DNA of 28,681 nt from Dehalococcoidales bacterium (GCA_030648675.1 JAUSGV010000079.1:1-28681); one strand, 5' to 3'; counted from the stretch's first letter, positions 15,736 through 23,369 are shown. Numbers and translations: made by a program. The notes: generated by a model from the letters alone, not told the origin.

Positions 15736-16395
15736 ATGATGCAACCCAAACACGTGAAAAAAACTTTGATCCAGTGCGATTTCGACGGCACCATCACCGA
15801 AGAAGATGTAAGCTTTACGCTGCTGGATAACTTCGCCGACGGTAACTGGCGGGAACGACTCAAGGATTATAACGCCGGGAAAATTACGGTAGGGCGTTTT
15901 AACACGGAAGCGTTCTCCCTGGTCAAAGCCGACCGTGCTATCCTGGTTAAACACGCTCTCGACCAGGTAAGGATCAGGCCGGGATTCGGCAAGTTCCTCG
16001 CCTATTGCGAACATAATGGAATCCGCCCTTATATCGTCAGTAACGGTCTCGATTTCTACATCGAAGAAATACTGCGGGCGATGGGAGCCGAAAGCATTGA
16101 ATTCTCGGCTGCCCGCACCCGCTTTAATCCGGAAGGCCTCGACGTGCAATACATCGGACCCGACGGCACCCGGCTCGAAGAGGATTTCAAGGGGGCTTTC
16201 ACCAGCTCTTTCCTCGACCAGGGTTACCGCGTACTGTATGCCGGTAACGGGACCTCGGACCTGCGTCCGGCTAGACGCACGTCGCATATCTTCGCGACCG
16301 GCAGTCTGGAGAAGCATTGCAAACGGCTGAATATCGAGCACACGTCCTTCACCGATTTCAATCAGGTGATAGAAGTGCTAGAGGGTCTGAAATAA
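15736..16395 (+). CDS. HAD-superfamily phosphatase (MtnX/PSP-like)
   Basis: A haloacid dehalogenase-fold phosphatase of 219 residues with a phosphoserine phosphatase-like layout. Motif I is QCDFDGT (nucleophile Asp15 and acid Asp17), motif II is IVSNG (Ser102), the motif III lysine is in EDFKGAF (Lys152), and motif IV is AGNGTSDLRPA (Asp175). This arrangement resembles MtnX-type 2-hydroxy-3-keto-5-methylthiopentenyl-1-phosphate phosphatases of methionine salvage. No other methionine salvage gene is nearby, so the substrate is open. It starts after AAGGAG, with two ATGs at 15736 and 15739. Its end is joined to queH. Confidence 0.82.
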   Translation: MMQPKHVKKTLIQCDFDGTITEEDVSFTLLDNFADGNWRERLKDYNAGKITVGRFNTEAFSLVKADRAILVKHALDQVRIRPGFGKFLAYCEHNGIRPYIVSNGLDFYIEEILRAMGAESIEFSAARTRFNPEGLDVQYIGPDGTRLEEDFKGAFTSSFLDQGYRVLYAGNGTSDLRPARRTSHIFATGSLEKHCKRLNIEHTSFTDFNQVIEVLEGLK

Positions 16396-16955
16396 AAATC
16401 GTCCTTCACATTTGCTGCGGTGTGTGTGCCGCGGGAGTTGTCGAGCGGTTGCAAAGCGAAGGCAACGAAGTGGAGGGCCTTTTTTGTAATCCCAATATCC
16501 ATCCGGCCGAGGAATATCGCCGACGCCTGGACGTAGCCCTGCAAGTAGCCGGGCATTTGCATTTTCCCCTGACCGATCTGCCTTACACCCCGGACGAGTG
16601 GGAACTCGTGACGAAGGGAATGGAAGGCGAACCCGAGGGCGGCAAAAGGTGCAGCGTTTGCTATAGGCTGCGATTGCATAAAACCTGGCTTTATTCATTA
16701 GAAAGGGGTGCCGACGCCTTTACTACTACCCTCACGGTTAGTCGCAATAAGCCGGCTGCAATCGTGAACGCTATAGGACAAGATATTGCCGCTGCCAGGT
16801 TTCTGCCGCGCGATTTCAAGAAGAAAGATGGTTCCACACGGTCGGTGGAACTGGCACGGGAGTGGGGTTTATACCGCCAGCATTACTGCGGATGCCGATA
16901 TAGTTTAGAACAACAAAACCGAAATTCGAATGTCGAAATACGAAACAATCACTAA
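16317..16955 (+). CDS. queH: Epoxyqueuosine reductase QueH (DUF208), start uncertain
   Basis: A QueH-type enzyme that reduces epoxyqueuosine to queuosine in tRNA, the alternative to QueG. Seen are KIVLHICCGVCAAGV, NIHPAEEYRRR, GGKRCSVCYRLRL, DAFTTTLTVSRNK and YRQHYCGCRYS. These give the conserved Cys pairs (CC, CxxC, CxC) for a metal site. The family normally begins right at MK-I-LLH, which here corresponds to 16392, but that codon is ATA. The ATA overlaps the TAA stop of the upstream HAD gene (ATAA) and has GAGGG 6 bases upstream. The only standard start is a TTG at 16317, which gives a 25-residue extension read out of frame through the HAD gene. The last 13 or so residues (NRNSNVEIRNNH) are translated from a low-complexity AT-rich repeat. 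Confidence 0.85.
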   Translation: MQTAEYRAHVLHRFQSGDRSARGSEIKIVLHICCGVCAAGVVERLQSEGNEVEGLFCNPNIHPAEEYRRRLDVALQVAGHLHFPLTDLPYTPDEWELVTKGMEGEPEGGKRCSVCYRLRLHKTWLYSLERGADAFTTTLTVSRNKPAAIVNAIGQDIAAARFLPRDFKKKDGSTRSVELAREWGLYRQHYCGCRYSLEQQNRNSNVEIRNNH

Positions 16956-17279
16956 ATTCTAATTACCAAAAATATCATTCGAAGCACCTGTAAAAAACCA
17001 TACCTGCGAAAGTCGAAGACCCCCGCATTTATCGGGGCAGGTCCAGCGTTTCGCCTATCTAAATCCGAAACAAATATAAAATCCTAAATTAAAAAACTCA
17101 TAAACAAACAAGAAACCATACCGGCGAAAGCCGGTATCCAGAATCCCTTGCCCTTCTACTACTGGATTCCGTTCCCGTATCATGGATGTGACAGGTTTGC
17201 AACGGAAGGTTTATCACTTAATGGATTGTCTCGTTTACTCTGCGTTTCGGATTTCGGATTTAGTGCTTCGTGCTTAAGT
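16956..17279. other. AT-rich repeat-filled gap between convergent queH and the cation transporter
   Basis: About 324 bases with no gene that I can support. It holds CGAAA/CGGATTT-type short tandem words at both edges in opposite orientations (near 16918-16950 and 17240-17260). It also holds a CCCCG-CATTTAT-CGGGG hairpin (17021-17037), and a paired hairpin element at 17116-17170. No canonical U-tract terminator was seen. Confidence 0.6.
17116..17170 (+). repeat. Hairpin repeat related to the GIY-YIG unit ends, with an inverted half copy
   Basis: CC-ATACCGGC-GAAA-GCCGGTAT-CCAG (17116-17141) is a perfect hairpin with the same GAAA loop as 11778-11805. It differs by a compensated T/A change in the stem. 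A 20-base spacer follows, then CTGGATTCC (17162-17170), the inverted start of the other end. The layout, end then CCAG then spacer then CTGG, matches the GIY-YIG unit without its gene. Confidence 0.6.
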
Positions 17280-18254
17280 TTAGTGATGGTGTGCTTCTTG
17301 CGTTTCCGGCCGGCGAATCTGGCAGATTGCACCCTCCGGACACGACTCGCACCGGGTACATTCCAGTTGTAGAGTGGCATGCGTAATACCAAATTTATCC
17401 CTCAGAGATTTTTGTGCTGTCTGAATAATTCCCGAGCTGCGGCTTACCATCTGATCGGTAATAAGTACATGAGCACTCAAGGCGTAAACACCCGAGGTGA
17501 GCGTCCAGACATGAAGGTCGTGGACGTCGACCACACCCGGGATAGCCTTTATAGTTTCGATCACTTTTTCCACGCTTATGTTTTTAGGGACGGTCTCCGA
17601 AAGAATATCGACAGCTTCACGGATAAGCCTGACCGCCCCCCAGAGAATGATCAGGCCGATGACAATGGCTATTATAGGGTCGGCAATCATCCAACCCGTG
17701 AGCGAGATTATGATCGCCGTCACGATCACGCCTACCGAAGAAATCGTGTCACCCACGATGTGCCAGAAGGCTGATCTAATATTCAGGCTGGAGCTGCCTC
17801 CGCCACGCAGCAAAAAAACGCCGGCAAGATTGGCGACAAGGCCGATGACAGCCACTACCAGCATCAGCGGCGCTTTGATCTCGTGCGGCTCCAAAAATCT
17901 ACGATACGCTTCGTAGAAGATGTAAACGGATATGCCCAATATCGTGACACCGTTGAGCAGTGCCACCAGTATCTCTACACGATGATAACCGAAGGTCCGT
18001 CTTCCGGTTGCCGGCCGTCGTGCCACGGACATGGCAAACAGGCTCAGCCCCAACGCCAGAGCGTCAATGAACATGTGTCCCGCATCGCTGATTAACGCCA
18101 GGGATTTGCTGATAATGCCGCCGGCAAATTCGACAGCCATGATCACCAGCACGATGATCAAAGTTAATTGCAGAGGACGGCTGGCAGCGGCTAGATAACG
18201 GTGTTCCCGCTCCCGCTCGTGATCATGTTCGTTATCGTGTTCGTGAGTGTCCAT
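17280..18254 (-). CDS. Cation diffusion facilitator (zinc-type efflux transporter)
   Basis: A CDF antiporter of 324 residues of the CzcD/ZitB type, exporting Zn2+ (possibly Cd2+ or Co2+) across the cytoplasmic membrane in exchange for protons. Six membrane segments are visible between about residues 28 and 210. The metal site is formed by DAGHMFID in segment II and HIVGD in segment V, the HxxxD pair of zinc-type CDFs. A cytoplasmic ferredoxin-like domain (IPGVVDVHDLHVWTLTSG) follows. The N terminus is His/Asp/Glu-rich (HEHDNEHDHE) and the C terminus has a Cys cluster (CTRCESCPEGAIC) plus a terminal HHH, both likely metal-binding. It starts at ATG 18254. A TATAAT lies at 18284-18279 on the same strand. 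Confidence 0.92.
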   Translation of the reverse strand: MDTHEHDNEHDHEREREHRYLAAASRPLQLTLIIVLVIMAVEFAGGIISKSLALISDAGHMFIDALALGLSLFAMSVARRPATGRRTFGYHRVEILVALLNGVTILGISVYIFYEAYRRFLEPHEIKAPLMLVVAVIGLVANLAGVFLLRGGGSSSLNIRSAFWHIVGDTISSVGVIVTAIIISLTGWMIADPIIAIVIGLIILWGAVRLIREAVDILSETVPKNISVEKVIETIKAIPGVVDVHDLHVWTLTSGVYALSAHVLITDQMVSRSSGIIQTAQKSLRDKFGITHATLQLECTRCESCPEGAICQIRRPETQEAHHH

Positions 18255-18278
18255 TTGTTTCCCGTAACTCTTCTCCCC

Positions 18279-18284
18279 ATTATA
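18279..18284 (-). promoter_or_regulatory. Putative -10 element of the cation transporter gene
   Basis: A consensus TATAAT on the minus strand lies 24 bases before the ATG. No good -35 is seen at the usual distance. It sits in the short divergent gap shared with the enoyl-CoA hydratase promoter. Confidence 0.3.
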
Positions 18285-18303
18285 TCAAAATAATTACCGT
18301 TGA

Positions 18304-18332
18304 TTGCTCAAGGCAATAGAATACTGTAAAAT
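18304..18332 (+). promoter_or_regulatory. Putative promoter of the acyl-CoA gene cluster
   Basis: TTGCTC (18304-18309), a 17-base spacer and TAAAAT (18327-18332) lie 46 bases before the enoyl-CoA hydratase ATG. The upstream in-frame TTG at 18304 is therefore part of the -35, not a start codon. Confidence 0.5.
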
Positions 18333-18378
18333 GCTAGAATATATTTTCGAAGTACGACCCACACTCTCGGAGGTCTGC

Positions 18379-19149
18379 ATGGCCGTCGATTACCGGAAGG
18401 AAGGCAAAGTTGCTTTCTTCACACTGAACCGTCCCGAAGCCTTAAATGCTATCGATGCTAAAAGCTTGGAAGAATTGAGCCGGGCTTTAATAGATTTTAA
18501 GAGCGACGATAACCTCCTGGTAGGTATCATTACCGGCACCGGAGAACGGGCATTTTCCGTAGGTGCCGATATACGTTCCATACTGCCGCAGTTCAAGGAA
18601 AACAAGGGAAAGCCATGGTCCGGGCCCCCAACTATTTTTCGCGGACTCGACCTGTGGAAGCCAATGATCGCTGCCGTCAACGGGTATGCCCTCGGGGGCG
18701 GCCTGGAAATAGCGCTGGCATGCGATATCAGAATAGCCGCCGAGAACGCGACATTCGGTATGCCGGAAGTGACGCTGGGAATCATTCCCGGGTGGGGCGG
18801 AACGCAGCGGCTGCCCCGCATCATCCCCCAAGCCAAAGCCGCCGAAATGCTCTTTACCGGTAAACCGATTGACGCCCGGGAAGCCTACCGGGTAGGATTG
18901 GTCAACAAGGTAGTGCGGCCGGCCGAACTGATGTCGGCAGCTCAAGAGATGGCGGAATTGATCTGCCGTCCCGCACCGCTCGCGGTGCGCGCCGCCAAAC
19001 AGGCAATGCTTCTGGGAGCAGACCGCTCACTGGAAGACGGCATGGCTCTGGAAAAGACGTTGAACGATTATCTCGTTACCACGGAGGATTTCGAGGAAGG
19101 TTCGAATGCTTTTCTCTCAAAACGAAAACCTGATTTCAAAGGAAAATAG
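18379..19149 (+). CDS. Enoyl-CoA hydratase / crotonase family protein
   Basis: Hydrates trans-2-enoyl-CoA to 3-hydroxyacyl-CoA. I start it at ATG 18379 (256 residues), which has GGAGGT 4 bases upstream and gives the normal N terminus MAVDYRKEGKVAFFTLNRPE. The oxyanion-hole region is FSVGADIRS, and the crotonase core AVNGYALGGGLEIALACDIR carries the first catalytic Glu. The second is in FGMPEVTLGIIPGWGGTQRL, so both catalytic Glu are present and true hydratase activity is likely. It is followed after 21 bases by 3-hydroxyacyl-CoA dehydrogenase, the next enzyme of beta-oxidation or of butyrate-type metabolism. Confidence 0.93.
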   Translation: MAVDYRKEGKVAFFTLNRPEALNAIDAKSLEELSRALIDFKSDDNLLVGIITGTGERAFSVGADIRSILPQFKENKGKPWSGPPTIFRGLDLWKPMIAAVNGYALGGGLEIALACDIRIAAENATFGMPEVTLGIIPGWGGTQRLPRIIPQAKAAEMLFTGKPIDAREAYRVGLVNKVVRPAELMSAAQEMAELICRPAPLAVRAAKQAMLLGADRSLEDGMALEKTLNDYLVTTEDFEEGSNAFLSKRKPDFKGK

Positions 19150-19170
19150 ACTGGAACGGAGGTGGAGGTC

Positions 19171-20028
19171 ATGACAATAAAGAAAGTTGGGGTGGTCGGC
19201 AGCGGTTTAATGGGACGCGGGATAGCCGAGGTTTGCGCCCGTGCCGGCTACGATGTTGTTCTGGTCGCCAGCCGAGACGAATCTCTGCAAAGAGGGCTGA
19301 AGATACTCGAATCTTCACTCACCCGGGCCGTCGAAAAAGGCCGCTCTACCCTCGAAGAGAAGAAAACTGCCCTTAGTCATATTGTCGGCACGATCAAGAA
19401 CGAGGACTTGAAAGACTGCGACTTCGTCATCGAGTCGGTCAATGAAAATATGGAATTGAAGAGAAACGTCTTTATCGAGATGGACAAGGTATGCCCGCCT
19501 CACACCATCTTCGCTACTAATACCTCGTGTCTCTCGGTAATGGAGATCGCTTCCACGACCCAGCGCCCGGATAAGGTGCTGGGACTTCATTTCTTTAACC
19601 CGGTCCCGATGATGAAACTGGTGGAGATCGTGAAAACATTTACCACCGGCGAGGAAACGCTGGCGATAAGCCAGAGTTTCGCCAAGAGTTTGGGGAAAGA
19701 AACGTTAACGGTATCGGACACCCCGGGCTTCATCGTCGTCCGCCTCGTCATGCCCTTCGTACTGGGAGCTATTCGCCTTTATGAATCGGGTGTGGCAAGC
19801 AAAGAAGAGATCGACCAGGCAATTGTCCTTGGTTTGAATTATCCCACCGGCCCGCTGTCGCTTTGCGATTTCATCGGACTCGATACGATACTGTCCATCT
19901 CCACCGCGATGTACCAGGAACTAAAAGACCCCCAGTATACTCCGCCGGTCCTGCTGAAAAGACTTGTCGCTGCCGGACATCTCGGGCGAAAGACGAATAA
20001 AGGTTTTTACTACTACGACAAGAGGTAA
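19171..20028 (+). CDS. 3-hydroxyacyl-CoA (3-hydroxybutyryl-CoA) dehydrogenase
   Basis: Oxidises 3-hydroxyacyl-CoA to 3-ketoacyl-CoA with NAD(P). I choose ATG 19171 (285 residues) with GGAGGT at 19158-19163, although a GTG at 19162 is possible. The Rossmann loop is VGVVGSGLMGRGIAEVCARAG. The catalytic His is in LHFFNPVPMMKLVEIV, paired with the preceding Glu region FVIESVNEN. The C-terminal domain contains DTPGFIVVRLVMPF, and GRKTNKGFYYYDKR ends it. The length fits single-domain HBD proteins (about 282). It lies between enoyl-CoA hydratase and acyl-CoA dehydrogenase on one strand, probably one operon. Confidence 0.93.
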   Translation: MTIKKVGVVGSGLMGRGIAEVCARAGYDVVLVASRDESLQRGLKILESSLTRAVEKGRSTLEEKKTALSHIVGTIKNEDLKDCDFVIESVNENMELKRNVFIEMDKVCPPHTIFATNTSCLSVMEIASTTQRPDKVLGLHFFNPVPMMKLVEIVKTFTTGEETLAISQSFAKSLGKETLTVSDTPGFIVVRLVMPFVLGAIRLYESGVASKEEIDQAIVLGLNYPTGPLSLCDFIGLDTILSISTAMYQELKDPQYTPPVLLKRLVAAGHLGRKTNKGFYYYDKR

Positions 20029-20099
20029 ATGGTTACCTGGTTAGAATGCAATTCCATTATTTTTTCCTCTCCATCGAGGGGAGTTATATCAAATGTCAC

Positions 20100-20198
20100 T
20101 CCACCACCCCCAGACCCTTCGCGGAGTTTACACTGAACGTAGTGAACGTGCTCAGAGCCTGCCCCGTACTCGATACGGGGGTGACAAAAAGAGAGCAC
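20100..20198 (-). repeat. 99-bp dispersed repeat, copy B (inverted relative to copy A)
   Basis: The reverse complement of this segment matches 10682-10780 at 95 of 99 positions. It sits in the 240-base gap between the dehydrogenase genes, inside an otherwise tight operon. No gene is supported in the gap. Confidence 0.85.
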
Positions 20199-20268
20199 TT
20201 TTTCTACAAGGCCCCAGGGAAAAATTGGATAACGATCACGAACCTATTCGGACTAGCAAAGGAATACT

Positions 20269-21426
20269 ATGGACTTTGATCTGAATTCAGACCAGGTAAT
20301 GGTGCGTAACATGGCACGCGATTTCGCCGCGAAGGAAATCTTGCCCACCGCCGCGGAGGACGATACTAACGAGCATTACCGTCCGGAAACCACGGAGAAA
20401 ATGGCCGCCCTCGGTCTCTTGGGGGCGCCGTTGCCGCAAGAGTACGGCGGAGCGGGATTCGACTATATTTCCTACTTGCTCATCTGCGAAGAGATCGCCC
20501 GGGCTTCCGCCGGTGTTTTCACCACGTGCCTTACCGTACAAACTTCGCTTTTCCAGTTACCCATTCTGCGCTTCGGCAGCCAGGAATTGAAGCAAAAGTA
20601 TCTGCCCCGCACCACTAAAGGGGAACTGCTCGGCTGCTTCGCCATGACCGAAACCGGTTCCGGCAGCGACGTGGCGGCTACCGAAACGAGCGCCCGGCTC
20701 GACGGCGACAAATGGGTGCTTAACGGCAGCAAGATGTGGATTTCTAACGGCGGTATTGCCGATGTAGCTCTCGTCTTCGCCCAGACAGACAAAGCCAAGC
20801 TCCACCGCGGCATAACCGCGTTCCTGGTGGAGCGCAAGACGCCCGGCTTTTCTTCACGAAACATCCACAATAAGCTGGGACTGCGCGATTCCAATACCGC
20901 GGAAATCGTGCTTCACGATTGCGTTGTACCCGCGGAAAACATTCTGGGCGGGTCCGGAGACGGGTTCAAGGTAGGTATGTATGCGCTCGATTGTGCCCGC
21001 CTCAGTACCGCCGCGGCCTGCGTCGGCGTCGGGCAGGCGGCTATCGACGCTGCCGTAAAGTACGCCCGCGAGAGAAAACAGTTCGGTAAACCCATCGGCG
21101 GCTTCCAGTTGATACAGGAAATGGTGGCCGACATGGTGACCGAAACGGAGGTGGCACGCTACTTCGTCTATCGGGCGGGGGATCTGAAGGAAAAAGACCG
21201 GCCTTTCGTCCGAGAGGCTTCCATCGCGAAGTATTATGCCGCTGAAGCCGCGGTCAGAACGGCGCAAAAGGCGATCAAGATACACGGCGGTTACGGCTAT
21301 TCCAACGAGTACCCTGTCGGCCGCCTGCTCCGCGACGCGGTCGGCTTACAGTTATACGAAGGAACTGCCGAAATTCAGAAGCTGATCATCGGCAGGGAAA
21401 CACTCGGCATAGCGGCATTCGTGTAG
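20269..21426 (+). CDS. Acyl-CoA dehydrogenase
   Basis: An FAD enzyme of 385 residues that makes trans-2-enoyl-CoA and passes electrons to an electron-transfer flavoprotein. It has MDFDLNSDQVMVRNMARDFA at the N terminus, the signature CFAMTETGSGSDVAATET, KMWISNGGIADVALVFAQ, and the C-terminal signature IKIHGGYGYSNEYPVGRLLRD. The catalytic base Glu364 is in LYEGTAEIQKLIIGRE, the position used by short/medium-chain and butyryl-CoA dehydrogenases. The ATG has AAAGGA 5 bases upstream. No ETF genes and no thiolase are in the window, so the pathway is only partly encoded here. Confidence 0.95.
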   Translation: MDFDLNSDQVMVRNMARDFAAKEILPTAAEDDTNEHYRPETTEKMAALGLLGAPLPQEYGGAGFDYISYLLICEEIARASAGVFTTCLTVQTSLFQLPILRFGSQELKQKYLPRTTKGELLGCFAMTETGSGSDVAATETSARLDGDKWVLNGSKMWISNGGIADVALVFAQTDKAKLHRGITAFLVERKTPGFSSRNIHNKLGLRDSNTAEIVLHDCVVPAENILGGSGDGFKVGMYALDCARLSTAAACVGVGQAAIDAAVKYARERKQFGKPIGGFQLIQEMVADMVTETEVARYFVYRAGDLKEKDRPFVREASIAKYYAAEAAVRTAQKAIKIHGGYGYSNEYPVGRLLRDAVGLQLYEGTAEIQKLIIGRETLGIAAFV

Positions 21427-21438
21427 TTCCGCGATAAG

Positions 21439-22665
21439 ATGGGCAAGCAATCCGCCTGGGCTGCAACCTTCGCCTCGCTGCGAGTCCGCAATTTTCGCCT
21501 TTTTTCGATAGGCATTTTGTTCTCTTTCATTGCTCTCCAGATGCAGACACTGACTCTCAATTACGTCGTTTATCAGTTGAGCGGCTCTGCCAAAGAAATC
21601 GGCTACATCAACGCGGCGATCGGCCTGGCCATACTGGTCTTTTCATTCGCCGGCGGCATCGCCGCCGACAGAATAGCTAAGCGAAACCTGATGGTCATGA
21701 CCCAGGCAGGAATGGCCCTTTGTACCGTCGCTCTCGGCGTCCTGATATCGCTAAATGTTGTCCGGATCGAACATCTTTTCGTTTTCGCAGTGCTCTACGG
21801 GGCCGTCAGCGCCATCAATATGGTCGCCCGCCAATCCTACGTGCCGGAACTTGCCGGCGTCGAAAATCTTACCAATGCGCAGGGACTGATGGCAGGCAAT
21901 ATGAGCCTGACGCGCATTATCGGCCCGGCGATTGCCGGTCTGCTTATCGGAATGTACGGCGCCGCGCCGGCGTTCTATATCAAAGCACTGGGACACGGCC
22001 TCTTCATCATACTTCTGCTGCTCATTCCGGTAGCGGGGCTAACCAGGGCGTCTTCCGGTTCGATTCTGGGAGCCGTCATCGACGGAGCACGTTACCTCAG
22101 GAACGACCGCAAGGTGTTGGACCTCCTTCTTCTCGGCACGGTACCCCTGATCCTGGGAGCGTCGTATCTCAGTTTCCTGCCCGTATTCCAGAAGGTTGTG
22201 TTTCGCGTAGGCCCTTCGGAACTGGGGTTAATGTTCTCGATAACCGGCATCGGCGCGGTCGCCGGTTCGCTGGCTATCGCCCGGCTTAACAGTTCCCGCC
22301 ACAAGTCGAAAATCATGTTTGTTACCGGAGCAGGCTTCGGTGCCGGTCTTCTCCTGTTCGGCATTACCGCCGGTGTGGGGAACTTTCCCGCATCTCTGGC
22401 AATGCTGGCACTGGTCGGGGCTTCCGGTACCGCCTTCGTCGCCATCAACAGCGCTCTGGTCCAGGCCATCACACCACCGGAAATGCACGGCCGCGTTCAG
22501 GCAATATTTATTGCGGGGATTGGACTCATGTCGCTGGGGGCGCTGCCAATGGGTACGCTTGTCGACGCCATCGGCCCTTCATTGACAATGGGAATTTTCG
22601 GCGGAACAACGCTGTTGTTCGTTGTGGTTATGACTCTGCTCCGCCGGAACCTGTGGCGAATTTAA
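21439..22665 (+). CDS. MFS transporter (MFS_3/EntS-like)
   Basis: A major facilitator superfamily permease of 408 residues with about 12 hydrophobic segments. It starts MGKQSAWAATFASLRVRNFRLFSIG, as in the EntS/MFS_3 branch. The cytoplasmic loop between segments 2 and 3 is GGIAADRIAKRNLMVMTQ, the MFS motif A position. GPAIAGLLIGMYG and a second motif-like HGRVQAIFIAGIG follow. This branch includes exporters of siderophores and drugs. The substrate here is unknown. It starts 12 bases after the acyl-CoA dehydrogenase stop without a clear ribosome binding site. Its stop overlaps that of the convergent mntP (TTAA at 22662-22665). Confidence 0.88.
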   Translation: MGKQSAWAATFASLRVRNFRLFSIGILFSFIALQMQTLTLNYVVYQLSGSAKEIGYINAAIGLAILVFSFAGGIAADRIAKRNLMVMTQAGMALCTVALGVLISLNVVRIEHLFVFAVLYGAVSAINMVARQSYVPELAGVENLTNAQGLMAGNMSLTRIIGPAIAGLLIGMYGAAPAFYIKALGHGLFIILLLLIPVAGLTRASSGSILGAVIDGARYLRNDRKVLDLLLLGTVPLILGASYLSFLPVFQKVVFRVGPSELGLMFSITGIGAVAGSLAIARLNSSRHKSKIMFVTGAGFGAGLLLFGITAGVGNFPASLAMLALVGASGTAFVAINSALVQAITPPEMHGRVQAIFIAGIGLMSLGALPMGTLVDAIGPSLTMGIFGGTTLLFVVVMTLLRRNLWRI

Positions 22666-23217
22666 GAAAAAAGATGCGTGATCAGAATTTTTATGCCGAT
22701 GCCGATAAGCACCAGCCCGCCCACCAGTTGTGCCCGCTTCCCCAGCAAAACGCCCACCCGGCTCCCTAACCAGAAGCCGAGAACGGTGACGCCAAAGGCG
22801 ACCGCACCGATGATAAAGCTGGCCTGTATAATTCCGATATCCAGCAGGGCGAAACTCAACCCGACAGCCAAAGCGTCGATACTGGTAGCGATCGCCAGTG
22901 TAAACAACGTCAAACCGCGGCTGATATCGGTTTCTTCGTTTTTACCGTCGGCTTCCCCGGATTCCCATATGCCCGCCGACCAGGGCCAACAAACCGAAGG
23001 CAACCCAGTGGTCGTACGCCGATATCAAATTAACTAATGTTCTGCCCGCCAGCCAACCGATTACCGGCATGATAAACTGGGCGAATCCAAAAGTTAACCC
23101 AGTACGCAATACCTGTAACCGTGATAGTTTGCGCATGCTCGCTCCGCCGCAGACAGCTATGGCAAAGCAGTCGGCGGAAAGGCTCAAAGCGATGAGAACG
23201 AGCGATACCAGGTCCAT
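22662..23217 (-). pseudogene. mntP: Manganese efflux pump MntP, frameshifted
   Basis: The two halves lie in different frames. The N half (23217 to about 22970) reads MDLVSLVLIALSLSADCFAIAVCGG, with the first conserved Asp, up to LLALVGGHM. The C half (about 22967 to 22662) reads IWESGEADGKNEE, then LTLFTLAIATSIDALAVGLSF with the second conserved Asp, and ends GGLVLIGIGIKILITHLF. MntP is normally one protein of about 190 residues with six membrane helices that exports Mn2+. The break is at CATATGGG (minus strand). Adding a second ATATG there would give GGHMIWESG, matching the usual family GG-x-MI-E pattern. Everything else looks intact, so this is a recent mutation or a sequencing error. No ribosome binding site precedes the ATG, and no yybP-ykoY manganese riboswitch is evident. 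Confidence 0.8.
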
Positions 23218-23226
23218 TAGAAGGTA

Positions 23227-23232
23227 AGTATA
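23227..23232 (-). promoter_or_regulatory. Putative -10 element of mntP
   Basis: TATACT on the minus strand ends 9 bases before the ATG, leaving almost no leader. No good -35 was seen. Confidence 0.25.
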
Positions 23233-23249
23233 GCAAAATAATAAAAGAC

Positions 23250-23279
23250 CATACTGTGGCTAATACAACATCATACTGT
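23250..23279. promoter_or_regulatory. Direct repeat CATACTGT, 22-base period, between mntP and the restriction gene
   Basis: CATACTGT occurs at 23250-23257 and 23272-23279, two helical turns apart and just upstream of the mntP -10. It could be a paired operator. No regulator is identified. Confidence 0.22.
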
Positions 23280-23363
23280 ATTTATATATAGCTTAGAATT
23301 TTACTTTACGTTTCGCCTCGCAAAACGAAGGGTAAGGTGCGTGCAATTGATTAAATGAATATG

Positions 23364-23369
23364 TATAAT
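23364..23369 (+). promoter_or_regulatory. -10 element of the restriction-modification gene
   Basis: A consensus TATAAT preceded by ATG ends 10 bases before the start codon. There is no ribosome binding site and only a weak -35 (GTGCAA, 17 bases upstream). A leaderless transcript is possible. Confidence 0.35.

Noticed and set aside
18304..18378. TTG at 18304 as the enoyl-CoA hydratase start
   Set aside because: It coincides with the -35 hexamer, and the ATG at 18379 has GGAGGT and the normal family N terminus.
20013..20198. Short minus-strand frame (61 residues) and a similar plus-strand frame across the 99-bp repeat
   Set aside because: These are translations of the dispersed repeat. The same peptide-like string appears at copy A, with no gene context.
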